A stretch of DNA of 64,000 nucleotides from Pararhodobacter zhoushanensis (GTDB lineage Bacteria; Pseudomonadota; Alphaproteobacteria; Rhodobacterales; Rhodobacteraceae), in contig NZ_JAPDFL010000001.1 of assembly GCF_025949695.1 (NCBI RefSeq), positions 310,001 to 374,000 on the forward strand, written 5' to 3'. The stretch's first letter is position 1. Each line of letters opens with the position of its first letter. Below the pieces are notes generated by a model. It was not told the DNA's origin. It did not search any database and saw nothing but the letters and a program-made list of their open reading frames with translations. The translations under genes and the position numbers were made by a program. Of the stretch, positions 37,631 to 46,096 are shown piece by piece.

Positions 37631-37980
37631 CCACTCCCGATTGGCTGAAACCCGGTATCTATGGCGCCGTTGGCGGCGCCGTTCTTGTTGCGATCATTGG
37701 CTTTAGCTGGGGTGGCTGGATGACCGGCAGCAGCGCAGACACGATGGCAAGCGAAAGGGCGCATAACGACGTGATCACGGCGATGATCCCGGTCTGTGTC
37801 GGCCTGTCGCGCGCTGATCCGGCGCGCGAAGCTCAACTGGCCAGCATCCGCGACGTTGCCGCCTATCGCCAGCGCGATGCGGTGATGGCGACCGGCTGGG
37901 CAACCATGCCGGGTGCCGATGCCCCGAGCCGCGATCTGGCCCAGGCCTGCATCGCCGAACTGGATCTGGAAGCCTCGTAA
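37627..37980 (+). CDS. Hypothetical membrane-anchored small protein
   Basis: Protein of 117 residues: one N-terminal helix at about 11-32 (IYGAVGGAVLVAIIGFSWGG), then a soluble part with ITAMIPVCVGLSRADPAREA and QRDAVMATGWATMPGADA. It is probably anchored with the C-terminal part in the periplasm and has two Cys (PVC, QAC) that could pair. The ribosome site GGAGGA at 37614-37619 is strong. Function unknown; similar proteins occur in alphaproteobacterial stress-type clusters (from memory). Confidence 0.7.
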   Translation: MTTPDWLKPGIYGAVGGAVLVAIIGFSWGGWMTGSSADTMASERAHNDVITAMIPVCVGLSRADPAREAQLASIRDVAAYRQRDAVMATGWATMPGADAPSRDLAQACIAELDLEAS

Positions 37981-38025
37981 GAGGCTACTGTCCCCTCTTT
38001 TCAGCCTGACTTTGGAACCCTCTTC

Positions 38026-38844
38026 ATGCGCATAACTCTGGGCTGTCGGCTCACCTATCAACTGCAACAGGCGACGCCGATGATCGTCATGCTCAACATG
38101 CACTATTCGCGCTTCGGCGATCTGGAACGGCCAGACTATCTGACCACCATCCCCGCCGTTCCGCTGGAGAGCTACCGCGACCGGTTTGAAAACTGGTGCG
38201 TGCGGCTGGTCGCGCCCGAGGGTCAGTTCACCCTGACCACGGACGGGATCTGCCGCGACGCGGGATTGCGCGATCCGGTCCCGCCGATGATGGACCAGCA
38301 CGCGGTGCAGGACCTGCCGTCGGAAACGCTGGTTTACCTGCTGGGCAGCCGCTACTGCGACACCGACCTTCTGTCGGACGAGGCGTGGCGGCTGTTCCAG
38401 AACACCCCCTCGGGCACAGCACGGGTGCAGGCGATCTGCGACTATGTGCACAATCATATCCGCTTTGGCTATGAACACGCCCGCGCCACGCGCACCGCGT
38501 CGCAGGCACTGGCCGAGGGTCACGGCGTGTGCCGCGATTACACCCATCTGGCCATCACCCTTTGCCGCTGCATGAACATCCCGGCGCGCTATTGCACCGG
38601 CTATCTCAGCGACATCGGCGAGCCTCTGCCACATCCCCCCGGCGACTTTGCCGCGTGGATGGAGGTCTATCTGGGCGGGCAATGGTGGATGTTCGACCCG
38701 CGCAACAATGTGCCGCGCATGGGTCGGGTGCTGATGGCGCAAGGCCGTGACGCGGCGGATGTTCCGTTGGTGCAGACATTCGGCCCCAATACGCTGACGG
38801 GGTTCGAGGTCTGGACTGACGAAATCGTCGACGGCAGGGCCTGA
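38026..38844 (+). CDS. Transglutaminase-like protein lacking the catalytic His
   Basis: Protein of 272 residues. An N-terminal beta region (LTYQLQQATPMIVMLNMHYS) is followed by a transglutaminase-like core: Cys169 in GHGVCRDYTHLAITLCRCMN, Asp224 in WWMFDPRNN. The position of the catalytic His (HAW in the paralogue at 39899) reads DFAAW, with Ala209. The protein may be non-catalytic or use another residue. Followed by three small genes and then a second, complete transglutaminase-like gene. Confidence 0.85.
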   Translation: MRITLGCRLTYQLQQATPMIVMLNMHYSRFGDLERPDYLTTIPAVPLESYRDRFENWCVRLVAPEGQFTLTTDGICRDAGLRDPVPPMMDQHAVQDLPSETLVYLLGSRYCDTDLLSDEAWRLFQNTPSGTARVQAICDYVHNHIRFGYEHARATRTASQALAEGHGVCRDYTHLAITLCRCMNIPARYCTGYLSDIGEPLPHPPGDFAAWMEVYLGGQWWMFDPRNNVPRMGRVLMAQGRDAADVPLVQTFGPNTLTGFEVWTDEIVDGRA

Positions 38845-38932
38845 TCAGGCGGCGCTCCATGGTAATGGGGCGCGCCGACCCCCATCTGTGTAGGGCTGGC
38901 GCGCTGCTGCCAGCGATCAAGGAATGAAAACC

Positions 38933-39067
38933 ATGTCCTTCAAGGACCTCACGACCCGCGCGGCCAATCCCGCCCCGGCTCCTGCTGCATCTGACAAAAA
39001 ACCTGACACTGCCAAGACACCAGAGCCGAGCACAGCCAAGACCCCGGCTGACAAGACACCGTCCTGA
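38933..39067 (+). CDS. 44-residue Pro/Lys/Ala-rich protein
   Basis: Starts MSFKDLTTRAANPAP and continues as a low-complexity tail of TAKTPEP/ADKTPS repeats. Ribosome-site AAGGA lies 9 bases before the ATG. The MSFKDL start with a Lys/Pro/Ala tail is one I recall from small alphaproteobacterial proteins next to transglutaminase genes. The Lys- and Pro-rich tail could serve as an amine donor, but that is speculation. Confidence 0.6.
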   Translation: MSFKDLTTRAANPAPAPAASDKKPDTAKTPEPSTAKTPADKTPS

Positions 39068-39097
39068 AACAACAACCGGCAAGCGGAGTCCGCGCCC

Positions 39098-39571
39098 ATG
39101 AAACGCCTGACACAGAACGGCACGGCGGTTTTCGAGCGCGCGTTCACCTTGCCCGGATTGCACGAAACGCTGCCGGCGGGTGCGTATCGGATCGAGACCG
39201 AAGTGACCGCGACCCCGTGGGGTGATGCGTCTGGTCCAGCACGGTCCATGGTACGCATTCTGCTGCATCCGCGCGCCTCGCATCCCGGGATGGTGCGACA
39301 TTTGACGCTTTCCGTCACGGCGCTGAACGAGGCGCTGGCGCAGGACGCCGCCACGAAGCCAGCGCACGACCGGGCGTTTCTGGACGAGAGGATGGCCGAC
39401 CCCATGGTCCGGCTGGTAATGCACGCCGATGGCCTGTCAGAGACCCCGCTGCGCCACGACCCCACCAACGGCAGCGCGACTGCGGACGCAACACCGCGCC
39501 GCACGATGACACAGCGCGCGATTCAGGTCGCAGAGAACGAAGGCATGCCGCTGCTGGCGATCAAACGCTGA
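39098..39571 (+). CDS. Hypothetical protein, LPAG-Y family, longer paralogue
   Basis: Protein of 157 residues. FERAFTLPGLHETLPAGAYR, then IETEVT, is shared with the 97-residue protein at 37337. The C-terminal extension includes HPGMVRHLTLSVTALNEALA and RTMTQRAIQVAENEGMPLLA. No signal peptide or membrane helix. Function unknown; occurrence of two paralogues flanking a transglutaminase gene suggests a shared role. Bases 39572-39659 show no convincing gene. Confidence 0.65.
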   Translation: MKRLTQNGTAVFERAFTLPGLHETLPAGAYRIETEVTATPWGDASGPARSMVRILLHPRASHPGMVRHLTLSVTALNEALAQDAATKPAHDRAFLDERMADPMVRLVMHADGLSETPLRHDPTNGSATADATPRRTMTQRAIQVAENEGMPLLAIKR

Positions 39572-39659
39572 TCGGCCTGCTCTCGCCGTTTCCCGCCGAG
39601 ACCGGGCACTGCCACCCCCGGCTGGCCGCTCTGGACCGGCTGAACGAGGACATCGCGAT

Positions 39660-39848
39660 ATGACCGAGAAACCGCTCCAGTCCGTTGAAGCGCCGGTGAC
39701 ACCGGCCCAGAACGACGTGACGAAAACCCGCAACTGCCTGCGCTGCGGCACCGCCTTTGTCAGCGAAGGCTTTGGCGAGCGCATCTGCAAGCGTTGCAAG
39801 GGTCAGAAAGCCTGGCGCAACGCGGCCCCATCGGGTTCGCGCCGCTAA
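39660..39848 (+). CDS. Small zinc-ribbon protein
   Basis: Protein of 62 residues with one CxxC-x12-CxxC zinc ribbon: [20 protein letters not shown] followed by C. The N-terminal 25 residues are low complexity; the C-terminus is basic ([16 protein letters not shown]). It may bind nucleic acid or a protein partner. It follows the LPAG-Y gene by 88 bases and precedes the second transglutaminase gene by 50 bases. Confidence 0.75.
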   Translation: MTEKPLQSVEAPVTPAQNDVTKTRNCLRCGTAFVSEGFGERICKRCKGQKAWRNAAPSGSRR

Positions 39849-39898
39849 ACGCACCCCTATGGCAGGCCCCGCCCTGCCCTTCTTTAACAGGACTTGCT

Positions 39899-40774
39899 GT
39901 GACAACTCTCGAAACGGTCCATACGACCAGTTACCGCTACCAGAACCCCGTCTCGCTGGGGCCACACCGGCTGATGCTGCGCCCGCGCGAATCGCGCGAT
40001 CTCAAACTGTTGTCGCATACCGTGACCATCACGCCCGAAGCGACGGTCACCTGGGCGCATGACGTGGCCGGGAACGCTGTTGCAACGGCCAGTTTCACTG
40101 CCCCCACCGATACGCTGGTGATCGAAAGCCGCGCCACGCTGGAACTGACCGCGCCCGCCTGGCCGGTGTTCTCGATCGCGGCCTCGGCCACGACCTATCC
40201 GTTTCAGTATTCGCACGACGACTGGGTCGATCTGGGCGCACTGCCCACACCGCAATTCCCCGACGATCGTGGACGCTTTGCGCGCTGGGTGGCCAGCTTC
40301 ATCTTCAAGCAACCGACAGACACGCTGTCGCTGCTCAAGGACATCAGCAACGGGGTGTCCAACAAGATCGCGTACCAGAGCCGCGAGATGGAGGGCACGC
40401 AATCGCCCCTGGCCACGCTGGACCGGGGCTGGGGATCGTGCCGCGACTTCGCCGTGCTCTTTGCCGAAGCCGCACGCACGCTGGGCTTTGGCGCGCGCAT
40501 CGTGTCGGGGTATCTTTATGACCCGACGGGCAGCCTGATCGGCTCGTCCGACTCTGGCTCGACCCATGCCTGGGCGGAAATCTTTGTGCCCGGTGCTGGC
40601 TGGATCGCGTTCGACCCGACCAACCGCAGCATGGGCTCGGGCAACCTGATCCCGGTCGCCGTGGTGCGCGATGTGCGTCAGGCGGTGCCGGTGTCCGGGC
40701 AATTCATCGGCAGCGCGGACACGACAGCGGCGCTCAGCGTTACGGTCACGGTGTCGCCCAGCGGGGTCTTCTGA
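39899..40774 (+). CDS. Transglutaminase-like cysteine peptidase family protein
   Basis: Protein of 291 residues from GTG 39899 (ribosome site AACAGGA). N-terminal bacterial transglutaminase domain: [34 protein letters not shown]. Core triad complete: Cys181 in [20 protein letters not shown], His223 in [10 protein letters not shown], Asp239 in [12 protein letters not shown]. No signal peptide, so probably cytoplasmic. The family includes amide-bond peptidases and crosslinkers. With its His-less neighbour at 38026 it may form an active/inactive pair. Confidence 0.9.
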   Translation: MTTLETVHTTSYRYQNPVSLGPHRLMLRPRESRDLKLLSHTVTITPEATVTWAHDVAGNAVATASFTAPTDTLVIESRATLELTAPAWPVFSIAASATTYPFQYSHDDWVDLGALPTPQFPDDRGRFARWVASFIFKQPTDTLSLLKDISNGVSNKIAYQSREMEGTQSPLATLDRGWGSCRDFAVLFAEAARTLGFGARIVSGYLYDPTGSLIGSSDSGSTHAWAEIFVPGAGWIAFDPTNRSMGSGNLIPVAVVRDVRQAVPVSGQFIGSADTTAALSVTVTVSPSGVF

Positions 40775-40779
40775 TCGCC

Positions 40780-41016
40780 TCAGGGCCTGCGCACCCAATT
40801 GCCGCCCGCGATGATCCGGGTGATCAGCGCCGCGACGGTGGCGTGCAGCGCCTGCTCAGCCTCGGTGCCAGCGGCATTTTCATGGGTGGCCGCCGCATCC
40901 TGCAGAATGCCCAAAATCTCGCGCTCTGGCAGGGTTTTCGCGTCGTTCAGCGCCAGAAGCAACGCCTCGCAGATTGAAAGCGCCGCCATACCTGCGGGTA
41001 TGCTATCGTCGGTCAT
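40780..41016 (-). CDS. Hypothetical helical small protein
   Basis: Protein of 78 residues, all-helical by composition: AGMAALSICEALLLALNDAK, LPEREILGILQDAAATHENA, ATVAALITRIIAGGNWV. Not recognised by name, but I know similar proteins in Rhizobiales and Rhodobacterales. It is convergent with the transglutaminase gene (5 bases between stops) and divergent from the Crp/Fnr gene, so it may be under that regulator's control. Confidence 0.7.
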   Translation of the reverse strand: MTDDSIPAGMAALSICEALLLALNDAKTLPEREILGILQDAAATHENAAGTEAEQALHATVAALITRIIAGGNWVRRP

Positions 41017-41145
41017 GTGGTGCTGCCTCTCGCTGTCTTCAGCCCGGCGCCGAGTGGCGGGGCTGTCGCCGCCACAGGATCGGTCAGAAACCACCTTCCC
41101 GGGCTGATCAACATCAGTCGCCCGTACGAATTTGAAAGCCGCTTG

Positions 41146-41898
41146 ATGCACCCGGACGGAACAGCACAGACCCTTTCCCTCATGCCGCTGGCCCGAAAGC
41201 TGGGCGCGTTTGTCGCCCTGTCTGCGGTCGAGCTGGCCGTGCTCGACGCGCTGCACAAACGACGCCGAACCTTTGTCGCCGGGCGCGATCTGGTCCATCA
41301 GGGTCAGTCGGATCAGGCCGCCTATATTCTGGCGTCAGGCTGGGCGTGTTCCTACAAGATCCTGCGCGATGGCGAGCGGCAGATCGTCGACTTCCAGATC
41401 CCGGGCGACTTTCTCGGCCTGCGCAGCGTGCTGCTGCACACCGCCGATCACAGCATCGAGCCGATCACCGATATCGAGGTCTGCGAGGTACATGCCAGCG
41501 ACCTGCTGGGTGCCTTCACCCGCACGCCCCGTCTGGCCACGGCGGTGCTGTGGGCGGCCTCACGCGATGAGGCGATGGTGGTCGAGCATCTGGTGGGTAT
41601 CGGCCGCCGCCACGCCGCAGAACGCATGGCGCATTTCCTGCTCGAGCTGGGCTCGCGCCTGTCGCTGGTCGGGCTGGCGACCAAGGCGGGCTATGCCTGC
41701 CCGCTGACGCAATACCTGCTGGCCGACGCGCTGGGGCTGAGCGCCGTCCACGTCAACCGCGTCTTGCGGCAATTGCGCGAGACGGGGCTTTTGACCTTTC
41801 GCGACGGGTACGTCACGTATGACGACTACGACCGCCTGCTCGACTTTGCCGGGTTCGATCCGGTCTATCTGGATCACACGGGTCCGCTGCTGCGCTGA
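41146..41898 (+). CDS. Crp/Fnr family transcriptional regulator
   Basis: Protein of 250 residues from ATG 41146. N-terminal cyclic-nucleotide-binding-type barrel (LVHQGQSDQAAYILASGWAC, VDFQIPGDFLGLRSVLLHTA) and C-terminal HTH (LLADALGLSAVHVNRVLRQL, TGLLTFRDGYV). No N-terminal Cys set for an Fe-S cluster is visible, so it is not FNR itself. It sits between small genes on the minus strand and probably controls the cluster from 36.2 to 42.3 kb. The ligand is unknown. Confidence 0.88.
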   Translation: MHPDGTAQTLSLMPLARKLGAFVALSAVELAVLDALHKRRRTFVAGRDLVHQGQSDQAAYILASGWACSYKILRDGERQIVDFQIPGDFLGLRSVLLHTADHSIEPITDIEVCEVHASDLLGAFTRTPRLATAVLWAASRDEAMVVEHLVGIGRRHAAERMAHFLLELGSRLSLVGLATKAGYACPLTQYLLADALGLSAVHVNRVLRQLRETGLLTFRDGYVTYDDYDRLLDFAGFDPVYLDHTGPLLR

Positions 41899-41904
41899 AC
41901 GGCC

Positions 41905-42069
41905 TCAGATACGGCCCAGCAGCATCAGGACCACCACAACGATAAGAATCGTTCCCAGAATGCCGACGCTGGTGTGGCCATAGCCAAAACCATAGCCGCC
42001 AAAGCGACCACTGACCCCGCCGAAAAGAACGAGGACCAGAAGGATAACAAGGATCAAGCCAAGAGACAT
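41905..42069 (-). CDS. DUF3309 membrane protein (54 residues)
   Basis: Two hydrophobic segments, residues 2-18 (SLGLILVILLVLVLF) and 37-51 (ILGTILIVVVVLMLL), flank a Gly/Tyr-rich turn GGYGFGYGHTSVG. This arrangement is DUF3309, common in Proteobacteria and often next to stress-related genes. The stop is only 6 bases from the Crp/Fnr stop (convergent). Function unknown. Confidence 0.8.
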   Translation of the reverse strand: MSLGLILVILLVLVLFGGVSGRFGGYGFGYGHTSVGILGTILIVVVVLMLLGRI

Positions 42070-42133
42070 GGCGGGTGCTTTCTGTTGGGGCTGTCGGCCT
42101 GCCGGGTGGCCGTGATCGACCCGGCTGCGGTGG

Positions 42134-42274
42134 TTAGCGTCCGTCGATGGAAATGCCCTGACCGTCGATCTGGATGCTGATGCCGCTCTGGCGGTCCTGA
42201 TAGACCATATAAGCCGCGACCAGCGCCACGACGGCCAGCGCGGCGATCACCACCAGAAGCGCGGTGCGCGTCAT
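42134..42274 (-). CDS. 46-residue single-helix protein
   Basis: MTRTALLVVIAALAVVALVA forms one helix to about residue 24, then YQDRQSGISIQIDGQGISID. The isoleucine/glycine repeat ISIQIDGQGISID is unusual and could be a short beta strand in the periplasm. It is upstream of DUF3309 on the same strand and may be co-expressed. Region 42275-42544 shows no gene or clear motif. Confidence 0.6.
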   Translation of the reverse strand: MTRTALLVVIAALAVVALVAAYMVYQDRQSGISIQIDGQGISIDGR

Positions 42275-42544
42275 GATCGGGCCTTGGGGCAGGCAAGACA
42301 GACAAAGGCAATCGACGTCATCAGAGCGATCTTTCCAGAGACATGCGCAGGCGTCAGACACACAGGAGAACCGAAACGAAGGGCAACGGCCCTCCCGTGT
42401 GACGTTGGCGTAGCTGGACACGATATCGCTCACCCATCGGTGGTGAGCTTTGTCCAATATCGGCCAGCAGCCGTCAGACCACACTGATCCATGTTGGTGT
42501 CCGCGTGAAATCGGCAGCGCCTTTGCGCCGCCGCGGGCCTATGC

Positions 42545-43444
42545 TCAGTCGAAATCCAGTGGCACGCCAACGCGTTGCACCGCACCGTCTGAAAAGCTCT
42601 CCCACTGCGCCGCCAGAGCCTCGGGCGTCCAGCCCTGCGCGTGCAGGTCGGTGCGGATCTCGGCGGGGTGTGACCACAGGCTGAGCCGGTCGCCACCGAT
42701 ACCGATGCATTGCCCGCTGACGCCGCGCGCCGCGTCCGAGGCCAGAAACACCACCAGCGGCGCAATATCCGCCGCCGTGCCGATGCCATGTCTGGCGCGC
42801 AACTGCGCGGGCAGCGGCTCGCCGCGCTCCATCGCCGCGACATGCGGGGCCAGCGCCGGGATCGTCGCCGTCATCCGCGTCAGCGCGGTCGGCACGATGG
42901 CGTTGACCGTCACCCGGTCGCGCGCCAGCTCCAGCGTCCACGAGCGCATCATGCCGACGATGCCTGCCTTGGCCGCCGCATAGGCGCCCTGCCCGAAATT
43001 GCCCAACTGCCCGGCGGGCGAGGCCGCAAGGATCAGGCTGCCCCCACCGCCCTGCGCCTTGAACTGCCGCGCCGCAGCGCGTCCGCATTGGAATGTGCCG
43101 CGCAGATGGGTCGAGAGGACCAGATCGAACGCGTCGTCCTCGGTCTTCCACAGCACGGAATCGCGCAGCACACCGGCGTTGGAAAACAGCGCATCCAGCC
43201 GCCCGAACGCTTCAACCGCGCGCCCGACACAGGCCTCGGCCGCGCCATTCACGCCGATCGCCGTAACCTCGGCCACCGCGCGTCCCCCGGATTGGCGGAT
43301 CTCATCGACCACGGACTGCGCGGCATCGGCGTCGATGTCGTTGACCACGACAGCCGCCCCGGCCTGCGCCGCCGCCAGCGCGGTGGCGCGGCCAATCCCT
43401 TGCCCCGCGCCGGTGATCAGCAGCACTTTTCCTGACAGCATCAT
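42545..43444 (-). CDS. SDR family oxidoreductase (probable 3-hydroxyacyl-CoA dehydrogenase)
   Basis: Protein of 299 residues: ITGAGQGIGRATALAAAQAG near residue 11, LFSNAGVLRDSVLWKTEDDA near residue 85, GAYAAAKAGIVGMMRSWTLE with the YxxxK pair near residue 152. A C-terminal extension of about 50 residues (WSHPAEIRTDLHAQGWTPEA) matches SDRs of the peroxisomal multifunctional type, which are 3-hydroxyacyl-CoA dehydrogenases. Third gene of the minus unit ligase-hydratase-SDR, controlled by the divergent MarR. Confidence 0.88.
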   Translation of the reverse strand: MMLSGKVLLITGAGQGIGRATALAAAQAGAAVVVNDIDADAAQSVVDEIRQSGGRAVAEVTAIGVNGAAEACVGRAVEAFGRLDALFSNAGVLRDSVLWKTEDDAFDLVLSTHLRGTFQCGRAAARQFKAQGGGGSLILAASPAGQLGNFGQGAYAAAKAGIVGMMRSWTLELARDRVTVNAIVPTALTRMTATIPALAPHVAAMERGEPLPAQLRARHGIGTAADIAPLVVFLASDAARGVSGQCIGIGGDRLSLWSHPAEIRTDLHAQGWTPEALAAQWESFSDGAVQRVGVPLDFD

Positions 43445-43456
43445 CCCGTCTCCGCC

Positions 43457-44269
43457 TTAGCGCCCGCGATAGACCGGCGCGCGTTTTTCCATGAAGGCGC
43501 GCGGCCCTTCGCGCGCGTCTTCCGTCGCCATCACCCGCGCCTTCGAGATTTCCTCAAGCGCGTAGCCTTCGGCCAGCGTGCGGCCGGTCGCGGCGATCAC
43601 CGTGCGCTTTGTTTCTTGCACCGCAACCGGCGCATTCGCCGCCACGCGCTGCGCGATCTGCATCGCGGTGGCCATCAGCGCGTCAGGCGCGACGATCCGG
43701 CTGATCAGACCCGCGCGCAGAGCGGTGTCGGCGTCAATCGGCTCGCCGGTCAGCAGCATCTCCATCGCCATCGCATAGGGGATCTGACGCGGCAGCCGCG
43801 CCAGCGCCCCGGCAAAGGGGATCACGCCGCGCATCACCTCGGGTAGCGCAAAGCGGGCCTGCGGCACGGCGATGCGGATGTCGGTGCCCAGAAGCATCTC
43901 CATCCCCGCCGCCATGCAGGCCCCGTTCACCGCCGCAATCACCGGCTTGTGCAGCTCGATATTGCGGTAAGCGATGCGGTCGTTGATGCCGTCGTCAGTC
44001 AGAAAGCGGCGGTCCCACTCGGTTTCCGGCTGACGCGCGCCCGACAGCAGCGGCAGCGACAGCGCCAGATCACCGCCCGAGCAAAACGCCTTGTCCCCCG
44101 CACCGGTGAGGATGACTGCGCGAACACTGTCATCGGCGTCGATCTCGGCCAGCGCATCGGCCAGACGGCAGGTCAGTTCAGGGCTGAGCGCATTGCGCGC
44201 CGTGGCGCGGTTCAAGGTCAGGACCGCAACGGACCCCTCACGGGTAAAAAGCAGGGGGAGTTCGGTCAT
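43457..44269 (-). CDS. Enoyl-CoA hydratase/isomerase family protein
   Basis: Crotonase of 270 residues. DKAFCSGGDLALSLPLLSGA near residue 58 is the oxyanion-hole block, and NGACMAAGMEMLLGTDIRIA near residue 115 and FALPEVMRGVIPFAGALARL near residue 140 follow; the first Glu (GME) and second Glu (PEV) positions are both occupied, so hydratase activity is plausible. ATG 44269 overlaps the ligase stop by 4 bases; the longer frame is only the end of the ligase gene in another phase. Confidence 0.9.
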   Translation of the reverse strand: MTELPLLFTREGSVAVLTLNRATARNALSPELTCRLADALAEIDADDSVRAVILTGAGDKAFCSGGDLALSLPLLSGARQPETEWDRRFLTDDGINDRIAYRNIELHKPVIAAVNGACMAAGMEMLLGTDIRIAVPQARFALPEVMRGVIPFAGALARLPRQIPYAMAMEMLLTGEPIDADTALRAGLISRIVAPDALMATAMQIAQRVAANAPVAVQETKRTVIAATGRTLAEGYALEEISKARVMATEDAREGPRAFMEKRAPVYRGR

Positions 44270-45990
44270 CCGCGTACCGCCTTGATCCGCCCGCTCTGGA
44301 TGGCCTCGGCGGCCTCGTTGCGCAGCGCAAATTTCTGAATCTTGCCGTTGGCCGTCATCGGCATCGAGGTCACGACAGCAATGTATTTCGGCATCTTGTG
44401 ACGCGCCATCCGGTCGCGGCAGAAATCCTGCAAGGCGCGCGGTGTCACATCGCCGCCGGGCACCAGCACGACATAGGCAAAGTTCTCTTCGCCCAGTTCC
44501 GGGTCGGGCACGCCGACAACCTGCGCCTCGCTCACAGCGGGATGGTCGAGCAGACACTCCTCGATCTCGACCGGATAGACGTTCTCGCCACCCCGGATGA
44601 TCATGTCCTTGATCCGGCCCACGATGCGCAAATGCCCGGTCTCGGCCAGCACCGCCAGATCGCCGGAATGCAGCCAGCCGTCCGGTTCAATCGTCTCGGC
44701 GGTCTTCTCGGGCATGTCGAAATACCCCGCCATGGTCAGATAGCCGCGAATGCACAGCTCGCCCGCCTCGCCCCAGCCCTTCACCGCACCGGTTTCGGGA
44801 TCGACGATGCGGATTTCGGTATGCGGCAGCGGCACGCCTGCCGTGCTGACGCGGGTTTCAAGATCGTCGCTGTCCTGCGTCTGGGTGATGATCGGGCTGC
44901 ACTCGGTCATGCCCATGATCACCAGCGGCTCGCCGCCGGTTTCATCGCGCATCCGGCGGATCAGACTGGGCGGCACACTGGTGCCGCCGGTGATGATCCG
45001 GCGCATGGTGCGGGTGTTGCGCTGCGGATAGGTCGGGTGCTCCAGCATCCGCACCATCATCGTCGGCACGGCGTTGAGCAGGCTGGGCTGATAGGTATCC
45101 CACAGATCGAGCATGCGCCCGGCGTCAAACGCATCCATCGTCACCAGCGCCCCGCCGCAGGCCAGCATCGCCATGACGTTGCACACACAGCCCGCCGTAT
45201 GAAACAGCGGCATAGCCGAGAGCATCACGTCGCCGTCGGCATAGCTGCCCCGGTCGGCCATCAACCGCGCGTTGTTGACGGTGGAATGATGGGTCAGCAT
45301 CGCGCCTTTCGGCTTGCCCGTGGTGCCGCTGGTGTACTGGATCTGCGCCACATCGCGCGGCTGCACCTGCGCTTGCCGGGCCTGTCGGGCGCTGTCATCG
45401 ACGCCGTCGCCCCGTGCGAGCAGGGTGTCGAAAGGCACGGCAAACGGTGCCTCGCCCGGCCCGATCAGCGCCAGACGGCGCAGGGCTGGCATGGCGGAGC
45501 CTTGGCGCAGGCCGTCGGGGCCAGCGGCGAGATCCGGCAACAGCGCGCGCAGATCGCCGATGATGTCGCTGCCCCGGAAGCTGGCCGAGAAGAACAGCGC
45601 CGCGACCTGACCCTGCCCCAGCAGATAGTCCAGCTCGTTGCGTTTCAGCGCCGGGTTCACCGTCACCAGCACCGCACCGATCTTGGCCAGTGCGAACTCA
45701 AGCAGCACCCATTCCGCGCAATTGGGGGCCATGACCGCCACCCGGTCGCCCGCGCCAATGCCCCAGTCGATCATCCCGCGCGCCAGCCGGTCAGCCTCGG
45801 CGCGCAGCGCGGCGAAGGTCCATTCGGTCAACACATCGCGGCTGCGGTCGTCGACGACAATCGCCAGACGCGATCCGCGCGCATCGGCCTGCTGGTCCAG
45901 CAAATCGCCCAGCGTGATGTCCAGCAGAGCGGGCCCCTGAGCGCTGGGGTGCCACCAGGCAAGCCCGGCACGGTCGTTTGTCTCGGTCAT
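44266..45990 (-). CDS. AMP-forming acyl/aryl-CoA ligase
   Basis: ANL-superfamily enzyme of 574 residues from ATG 45990 (ribosome site GAGGAATGAC). ATP loop YTSGTTGKPKGAMLTHHSTV near residue 225, IMGMTECSPIITQTQ near residue 365, GWLHSGDLAVLAETGHLRIV near residue 455, GRIKDMIIRGGENVYPVEIE, and catalytic Lys in TANGKIQKFALR near the end. Looks like a FadD/ARO-CoA type enzyme. It starts the operon and is divergent from marR with a shared operator; it probably activates the acid imported by the TRAP system. Confidence 0.9.
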   Translation of the reverse strand: MTETNDRAGLAWWHPSAQGPALLDITLGDLLDQQADARGSRLAIVVDDRSRDVLTEWTFAALRAEADRLARGMIDWGIGAGDRVAVMAPNCAEWVLLEFALAKIGAVLVTVNPALKRNELDYLLGQGQVAALFFSASFRGSDIIGDLRALLPDLAAGPDGLRQGSAMPALRRLALIGPGEAPFAVPFDTLLARGDGVDDSARQARQAQVQPRDVAQIQYTSGTTGKPKGAMLTHHSTVNNARLMADRGSYADGDVMLSAMPLFHTAGCVCNVMAMLACGGALVTMDAFDAGRMLDLWDTYQPSLLNAVPTMMVRMLEHPTYPQRNTRTMRRIITGGTSVPPSLIRRMRDETGGEPLVIMGMTECSPIITQTQDSDDLETRVSTAGVPLPHTEIRIVDPETGAVKGWGEAGELCIRGYLTMAGYFDMPEKTAETIEPDGWLHSGDLAVLAETGHLRIVGRIKDMIIRGGENVYPVEIEECLLDHPAVSEAQVVGVPDPELGEENFAYVVLVPGGDVTPRALQDFCRDRMARHKMPKYIAVVTSMPMTANGKIQKFALRNEAAEAIQSGRIKAVRG

Positions 45991-46049
45991 GTCATTCCTC
46001 CCACGTGCCCACAGAGTATCTGGACAGCTCCTGACTGTCGTGATATCCA

Positions 46050-46069
46050 ATTGTTCGACTTCGATCAAT
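46050..46069. promoter_or_regulatory. MarR-type palindromic operator
   Basis: ATTGTTCGA-CT-TCGATCAAT pairs in 8 of 9 positions per arm. It lies midway between the divergent CoA ligase (45990) and marR (46097) starts. Size and AT-rich half-sites suit a MarR dimer. Binding is inferred. Confidence 0.65.
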
Positions 46070-46096
46070 CCAGTATCCGACTATCTGAGAGAAATC

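Noticed and set aside
39572..39659. Short frame ending at the zinc-ribbon start with a 4-base overlap
   Set aside because: No in-frame start of its own within the gap and no protein pattern; left as spacer.
36210..42274. EcfG-type GGAAC...GTT general-stress promoters in the transglutaminase cluster
   Set aside because: GGAAC strings occur but none has a GTT-type -10 at the right spacing before a gene start.
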